Source: Alphaproteobacteria bacterium UBA2903 (GTDB taxonomy: Bacteria; Pseudomonadota; Alphaproteobacteria; CAAGCB01; CAG-977). Taken from it: 17,329 bases of DNA. A program made the position numbers and the translations under genes. This document shows positions 13,767 through 17,329 of the stretch, in pieces (position 1 is the first letter of the stretch; every line of letters starts with the position of its first letter). The stretch is taken from NCBI GenBank assembly GCA_002349565.1, contig DEDN01000031.1, forward strand, positions 1 through 17,329. Reading direction: 5' to 3'. The notes under the pieces are model-generated. The model did not search any database and had not been told where the DNA came from. It saw only the letters and a program-made list of their open reading frames with translations.

Positions 13767-13795
13767 TTGACTTTTTTGTTTGGTCTTCGTATCTT
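13767..13795 (+). promoter_or_regulatory. Promoter of the F0 ATP synthase operon
   Basis: The -35 box is TTGACT (13767-13772), the spacer is 17 bp and the -10 box is TATCTT (13790-13795, 4 of 6). The start codon at 13811 is only 15 nt after the -10 box, so the leader would be very short. Only a weak AGG lies before the ATG. Confidence 0.6.
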
Positions 13796-13810
13796 AACCG
13801 ACAGGCAACC

Positions 13811-14152
13811 ATGTCCGAAAACGAACATGAACGACTGCAAAACATTGCCGACAGGCTGACTGTTTTGAAAGCGCAAAACGCCCCGAAACACGCCTCGTCT
13901 TCATCGACGGGGGCGGCAATCGGGTGGTTGATGTGGATAGCGTTCAACGTCGTTTCGGATTTGATTGCGGGCGTGGTTTGCGGTCTGGCTTTGGGCTACG
14001 GCTTGGATTTCTGGCTGAAGACTCGTCCCGTTTTCATTGCCGTGTTTTTGATTTTAGGATGTGCCGCGGGGCTTTTGAACGCCGTTCGTTTTTTGAAAAA
14101 TTTTGAACGGCGCCGCATGGAAAAAGAATCGCGCGCATCGCAGAAGGAATAA
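13811..14152 (+). CDS. atpI: ATP synthase subunit I / AtpI-like F0 assembly protein
   Basis: 113-aa small membrane protein of the AtpI family, which assists assembly of the c-ring. Residues 1-35 are hydrophilic, including a helix and a Ser-rich linker (SSSSTG). Two membrane helices follow: ~37-62 with AFNVVSDLIAGVVCGLALGYGLDFWL, and ~72-92 with VFIAVFLILGCAAGLLNAVRF. The GxxxGxxLD and LGxxAGxxN-type blocks are typical of alphaproteobacterial AtpI. The C-terminus is strongly charged (KNFERRRMEKESRASQKE). It is the first gene of the F0 operon, 5 nt before atpB, and fits the family length of about 110-130 aa. Confidence 0.9.
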   Translation: MSENEHERLQNIADRLTVLKAQNAPKHASSSSTGAAIGWLMWIAFNVVSDLIAGVVCGLALGYGLDFWLKTRPVFIAVFLILGCAAGLLNAVRFLKNFERRRMEKESRASQKE

Positions 14153-14157
14153 GAATT

Positions 14158-14886
14158 GTGTCCGGACCGATAGAACAATTTGAAATCAAACCGATAATCC
14201 GCCTGCCCAAAATCGACGGCGTGGATTTGTCGTTTACGAATTCATCGTTGTTTATGGCGTTGGGCGTCGCGGTTTCCGCGGTGTTTTTCATCTGGGCGAT
14301 GCATAAAAAACAGATGATTCCGTCGAAACTGCAGTCCGTTGCGGAAATGGTCTACGAACTGATTACGGGCATGGTGTCCGAAATGATAGGTTCGGAGGGG
14401 CGCAAATACGTTCCGTTCATTTTTACGATATTCACGTTTATCGTGATGGGCAACCTGTTGGGGTTGCTGCCGTACAGCTTTACCTACACCAGCCATTTTG
14501 CGGCGGTGGGGGCGCTGTCGGTGTTTTCGATTTTGATAACGGTCGTCATCGGATTGAAAAAGCGCGGATTGAATTGGTTCACGAACTTTTTCCCGCACGG
14601 GACTCCGTGGGCGATTGCGCCGATTTTGATACCGATTGAAATCATATCGTTTTGCTCGAAACCGTTCAGCTTGACCGTCCGTCTGACGGTGAACATGATG
14701 GTCGGACACATTATGTTGAAAGTCATCGCGGGCTTTATTTACGATTTGAGCTTTTGGGGCGGATGGTTGCCGTTGGCGTTCATCGGCTGTCTGACATTGT
14801 TTGAAATGATGATAGCCGTGCTGCAAGCCTACATTTACACCATTTTGACCTGTGTTTATCTGAACGATGCGTTGCACGCGCATTGA
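14158..14886 (+). CDS. atpB: ATP synthase F0 subunit a
   Basis: 242-aa membrane subunit forming the two half-channels for ion transit beside the c-ring. It has five to six membrane helices. The essential arginine is Arg175 in PFSLTVRLTVNMMVGH (E. coli Arg210), with Asn179 and Gly183. Gln223 in LQAYIYTILTCVYL is the expected polar residue of the last helix. The usual sequence after the arginine is L-F-(A/G)-N-M, and here it reads L-T-V-N-M, an uncommon change in this tightly packed helix. The start is GTG at 14158 with a weak ribosome binding site, only 5 nt after atpI, suggesting coupling. Length is normal for alphaproteobacterial AtpB. Confidence 0.97.
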   Translation: MSGPIEQFEIKPIIRLPKIDGVDLSFTNSSLFMALGVAVSAVFFIWAMHKKQMIPSKLQSVAEMVYELITGMVSEMIGSEGRKYVPFIFTIFTFIVMGNLLGLLPYSFTYTSHFAAVGALSVFSILITVVIGLKKRGLNWFTNFFPHGTPWAIAPILIPIEIISFCSKPFSLTVRLTVNMMVGHIMLKVIAGFIYDLSFWGGWLPLAFIGCLTLFEMMIAVLQAYIYTILTCVYLNDALHAH

Positions 14887-14924
14887 TTCGACGTTGTAAT
14901 CCGTGCTTTTAAGGAGATAAAAAA

Positions 14925-15170
14925 ATGGAAGGCAATTACATGCAATATATCGCCGATGCGGCGAAGTTTTTTGCGGCGGCGTTGTGCGCTTTGAGCATGA
15001 AGACCGCGGCGGAAGGCGTGTCCAAAATCTGGATTACCATGATTGAGACCGTGGGGCGCAATCCGACCGTTAAAAACGACGTCAACGCGTTCGGTCTGAT
15101 CGGCTTTGCGGCGACGGAAGCGATTGCGTTGTACGCGCTGGTAATCGCCCTGATTATGCTGTTTCTGTAA
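14925..15170 (+). CDS. atpE: ATP synthase F0 subunit c, with an atypical first helix
   Basis: 81-aa proteolipid that forms the rotating c-ring. Helix 2 is canonical: Glu65 in GFAATEAIALYALVIALIML is the ion-carrying carboxylate, and Ala66 rather than Ser/Thr suggests proton rather than sodium use. The polar loop Arg45-Asn46-Pro47 (GRNP) is also canonical. Helix 1 is not. The glycine-rich GxGxGxG motif that packs the inner ring is replaced by Met25, Thr27, Ala29, Gly31 and Ser33, and charged Lys26, Glu30 and Lys34 lie in the helix at i, i+4, i+8. The ribosome binding site AAGGAG is strong, 9 nt before the ATG, consistent with the high copy number of c. The reading frame is secure, flanked by intact F0 genes. 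Confidence 0.95.
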   Translation: MEGNYMQYIADAAKFFAAALCALSMKTAAEGVSKIWITMIETVGRNPTVKNDVNAFGLIGFAATEAIALYALVIALIMLFL

Positions 15171-15194
15171 TCGTTTGAAAATCGAGGTTTGCCG

Positions 15195-15692
15195 ATGTTG
15201 CCGCAACTGGATCCGACGTGGTACGCGTCCCAAAGTTTTTGGCTGCTGATTACGTTTTGCGCGACGTTTGTCGTGGTGTGGCGTTTTGTCATGCCGTTGA
15301 TGCGCGCGACGGTCGACGCACGGCAAACCCGATTGGAAACGGATTTAAAGACGGCGGAGGACTTGAAGAACCAAGCCGAAGCCCTTTTGAAACAGTATGA
15401 AACCGCGATGGCTGACGTCAAAAAGCAATCGCAAACCATTTTGGCAAAGGCGCAGGAGGAAATCACCGCGTCTTTGGCTCAAACCGAAAAAGATTTCGAC
15501 TCCCGTCTGGCGGCGCATCTTGCCGAAGGCGAACAAAAACTGGAAGAAGCGAAAGCCGAAGCGTTGAAAAGCGTCCGGCAAATCGCGGCGGATTTGACGG
15601 GTGAAATCACGCAGAAAATCACGGCGACCGTTCCGACGGCGGCTGAATTGACCGAAGCCATCGATTCGGTGTTAAAGGAAAACAGCAAATGA
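15195..15692 (+). CDS. atpF': ATP synthase F0 subunit b' (peripheral stalk)
   Basis: 165-aa stalk subunit: one N-terminal membrane helix (residues ~11-32, SFWLLITFCATFVVVWRFVMP) and a long charged coiled coil (RLETDLKTAEDLKNQAEALL onward) that reaches the F1 head. The LPQLDPTWYASQSFWLLITF start is typical of the b' subunit of Alphaproteobacteria, where b and b' form a heterodimer. I chose ATG at 15195, with GAGG at 15184-15187; an in-frame TTG at 15189 would add two residues. The stop overlaps the next gene as ATGA. Confidence 0.93.
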   Translation: MLPQLDPTWYASQSFWLLITFCATFVVVWRFVMPLMRATVDARQTRLETDLKTAEDLKNQAEALLKQYETAMADVKKQSQTILAKAQEEITASLAQTEKDFDSRLAAHLAEGEQKLEEAKAEALKSVRQIAADLTGEITQKITATVPTAAELTEAIDSVLKENSK

Positions 15693-16240
15693 TTATTTCC
15701 CCCGCTTTTGCCGCAGAAACAGCTTCCGCCGCCCATCACGGCAGCCTGTTTCAGGACCCGACATTCTGGGTCGGTCTGGCGTTTTGCCTGACGGTCGCTT
15801 TGCTGGTCAAATTGGCGGGCAAGTCGATTTCCGCCGCTTTGCAGGCGCGCGCCGACACCATTGCGCGCAAACTGAACGATGCGTCACAGTTGCGGACGGA
15901 CGCGCAAAAAATGCTCGACGACTATCGGGAAAAACATCAAAACACGGAACAGGAAATCGAATCCGCGTTGAAACGCGCCCGCGCCGACGCCGAACATCTG
16001 AAAAAGAACATCCAAGCGGACTTTGACGCCAAATTGAAAAACAAAGAATCCGCCGCGGAAATGCGATTGAAGCGTGCAACGGACGAAGCATCCGAAGAAA
16101 TACGCGATTCCGCCGTATCCTTGTCATTGAAAACGGCTGAAAAGATTTTGCGCGAAAAATTAAGCGGCGAAGCGGGCAAAGCGTTTTTAAACCACGCTAT
16201 CGACACCCTGCCCCAAGCCCTGTCCAAAAAAGATTTATAG
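15689..16240 (+). CDS. atpF: ATP synthase F0 subunit b (peripheral stalk)
   Basis: 183-aa stalk subunit, partner of b'. A short N-terminal segment (MIISPAFAAETASAAHHG), common in alphaproteobacterial b subunits, precedes the membrane helix (residues ~24-42, DPTFWVGLAFCLTVALLVKL). A long amphipathic coiled coil follows, starting with the conserved KSISAALQARADTIARKLNDA block, and a C-terminal region LSLKTAEKILREKL that docks on F1. The start lies in the ATGA overlap with atpF'. It is the last clear gene of the F0 operon; F1 genes are not in the window, as is usual for Alphaproteobacteria. Confidence 0.95.
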   Translation: MIISPAFAAETASAAHHGSLFQDPTFWVGLAFCLTVALLVKLAGKSISAALQARADTIARKLNDASQLRTDAQKMLDDYREKHQNTEQEIESALKRARADAEHLKKNIQADFDAKLKNKESAAEMRLKRATDEASEEIRDSAVSLSLKTAEKILREKLSGEAGKAFLNHAIDTLPQALSKKDL

Positions 16241-16265
16241 ACATTTTCCCGAAACAAGCGGATAC

Positions 16266-16290
16266 TGATTCCGACAACAGGACGGAATCA
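16266..16290 (+). other. Perfect 8-bp hairpin behind atpF
   Basis: TGATTCCG (16266-16273) pairs with CGGAATCA (16283-16290) around a 9-nt loop ACAACAGGA. No T-run follows, so it is not a standard terminator. It ends immediately before an ATG at 16291, and the AGGA in the loop could be that ORF's ribosome binding site. It may instead mark the 3' end of the atp transcript. Confidence 0.6.
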
Positions 16291-16443
16291 ATGGTTTCAT
16301 TGTACGAACAATTCATGGCGGCGGGACAGGTCAAAAGCCTCTTGACGGGGCGGGAATATCCGTCCGTACAACAGCCGCCGAAAAAAACAGGGACGGAATC
16401 CGCTCCCGCCCCCGCAATCAAAGAAGAAAAACCTTCCAATTAA
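16291..16443 (+). CDS. Possible 50-aa hypothetical protein
   Basis: ATG at 16291, stop TAA at 16441-16443, read in the direction of the atp operon and starting 50 nt after atpF. The product begins as a plausible amphipathic helix (LYEQFMAAGQVKSLL) and ends in a Pro/Lys/Glu-rich disordered tail. I recognise no family. For it: a complete frame and an AGGA 8 nt upstream, though inside a hairpin loop. Against it: the body contains a terminator-like hairpin for hisD on the other strand, and the stop codons of the two converge (TTAA). It may be spurious. Confidence 0.35.
   Translation: MVSLYEQFMAAGQVKSLLTGREYPSVQQPPKKTGTESAPAPAIKEEKPSN
16381..16408 (-). terminator. Intrinsic terminator of hisD
   Basis: On the minus strand GGGA-g-CGG pairs with CCG-TCCC around an ATT loop (one bulged base), followed by TG and seven T's. 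It lies about 32 nt behind the hisD stop codon. Confidence 0.55.
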
Positions 16444-17329
16444 GCATTCAGCCGCTTTTCAACGGAAGCCGCATGCGCGGTCAGCCCCTCGGCTTTGGCA
16501 AGCAAAACGGCGGCTTGACCGATTTCATCCAGCGTTTCCGCGGTGCAAGCCAAAATCGTCGACCGCTTCATGAACGTATGCACGCCCAATCCCGACGAAA
16601 ACCGCGCACTGCGGGCGGTCGGCAACACATGGTTCGGTCCGCCGACATAGTCGCCGACAGCTTCGGGCGTGTACGTCCCCAAAAAGATTGACCCCGCGTG
16701 ATGCACCGTTTTGCACAGTTCTTCGGGTTCTTTGACGCACAGTTCCAAATGTTCGGGCGCGACGCGGTCGACCAAAGCCCCCGCCTGCTCTTTCAAATTA
16801 TCTGTCACGATAATGGCGCCGTTATTTTCCCAGCTTTGACGGGCGATATTTTCGCGCGCCAAAGTCGGCAGCTGTTTTTCGACTTCCGCTTTGATTTTTT
16901 CAGCAAAGTCGGCATTGTTTGTAACCAAAATCGACTGAGCGGAAACATCGTGTTCGGCTTGGCTCAGCAAATCTGCGGCAATCCATTCGGGATTGGCGGA
17001 TTGATCGGCGACCACCATGATTTCGGACGGTCCGGCAATCATATCGATTCCGACCTTGCCGAACACCTGCCGTTTAGCCGCCGCGACATAAGCGTTCCCC
17101 GGACCGACCACCATATCGACGGGTTCAATCGTTTCCGTCCCGTACGCCAAAGCGGCAATCGCCTGCGCTCCGCCGATTTTGTAAATCTCGTCAATTCCGA
17201 CACAGTCCGCGGCGGCAAGCACCAGCGGATTAATTTTTCCGTCGGGCGTCGGCACCGCCATTACAATCCGCTTGACACCCGCCACTTTTGCAGGAATCGC
17301 GTTCATCAAAACGGACGACGGATAAGCCG
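16440..17329 (-). CDS. hisD: Histidinol dehydrogenase, C-terminal ~296 residues (5' end outside window)
   Basis: Zinc enzyme that oxidises L-histidinol to L-histidine in two NAD-dependent steps, the end of histidine biosynthesis. The frame is open through the right edge (AYPSSVLMNAIPAKVAGV is internal HisD sequence), so the start lies beyond 17329; a TTG at 17309 is not the true start. Family blocks in order: IGGAQAIAALAYGTETI, VVGPGNAYVAAAKRQVFG, DMIAGPSEIMVVAD, LLSQAEHD (Gln and His zinc and catalytic region), RVAPEHLELC, YVGGPNHVLPT, and SGLGVHTFMKRST. The stop TAA at 16442-16440 overlaps the stop of a small convergent ORF. No lesion is visible in the part present. Confidence 0.98.
   Translation of the reverse strand, partial: AYPSSVLMNAIPAKVAGVKRIVMAVPTPDGKINPLVLAAADCVGIDEIYKIGGAQAIAALAYGTETIEPVDMVVGPGNAYVAAAKRQVFGKVGIDMIAGPSEIMVVADQSANPEWIAADLLSQAEHDVSAQSILVTNNADFAEKIKAEVEKQLPTLARENIARQSWENNGAIIVTDNLKEQAGALVDRVAPEHLELCVKEPEELCKTVHHAGSIFLGTYTPEAVGDYVGGPNHVLPTARSARFSSGLGVHTFMKRSTILACTAETLDEIGQAAVLLAKAEGLTAHAASVEKRLNA

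Overview
The window looks like an alphaproteobacterial chromosome, probably from an uncultured, host-associated lineage (the lineage is inference). The main evidence is an F0 operon in the order atpI-atpB-atpE-atpF'-atpF, separate from any F1 genes and with paired b and b' subunits. A tgt gene with alphaproteobacterial-type motifs and a DUF721 (DciA-like)-DsbA gene pair agree with this.

Layout. (1) 1-2119: remains of a secreted beta-solenoid, autotransporter-like surface protein. Its promoter-proximal segment and signal-peptide region (1847 onward) lie on the + strand. The body (1748 to beyond base 1) lies on the - strand. Flipping 1743-2119 at a shared GGGAC/GTCCC would rejoin the two parts in frame. 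A second lesion, a frameshift at an A5 run, lies further in. (2) 2120-2333: intergenic DNA with two copies of a ~34-bp palindromic repeat. (3) 2334-10065, all - strand: a tightly packed podovirus-like morphogenesis and lysis cassette. In transcription order it holds a small virion-associated-type protein, portal, Bbp19-like protein, scaffold, major capsid protein, tail tubular proteins A and B, a gp14-like internal virion protein, a small holin-like protein, GH24 endolysin, a second small membrane protein, i-spanin and o-spanin. I see no terminase, integrase, replication or polymerase gene and no tail fibre. (4) 10187-11203 (- strand): a DUF6782-like HExxH metallopeptidase. (5) 11354-13754 (+ strand): tgt, dciA-like and dsbA-like genes. 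(6) 13811-16240 (+ strand): the F0 operon. (7) 16440 to the right edge (- strand): hisD, partial.

How it works together. The phage cassette reads as one transcription unit from a TTGACA promoter just behind the metallopeptidase gene. Three hairpins followed by T-runs sit just ahead of the ribosome binding sites of the first gene, the capsid gene and the tail tubular A gene, so they may set the stoichiometry of structural proteins. The cassette could build and release a particle, but it has no DNA-packaging motor here. It is therefore either a remnant prophage or a domesticated, GTA-like or particle-producing locus whose other parts are elsewhere. The metallopeptidase and tgt genes have divergent, well-formed promoters. 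The F0 operon has its own promoter, and its c subunit has a very unusual first transmembrane helix.
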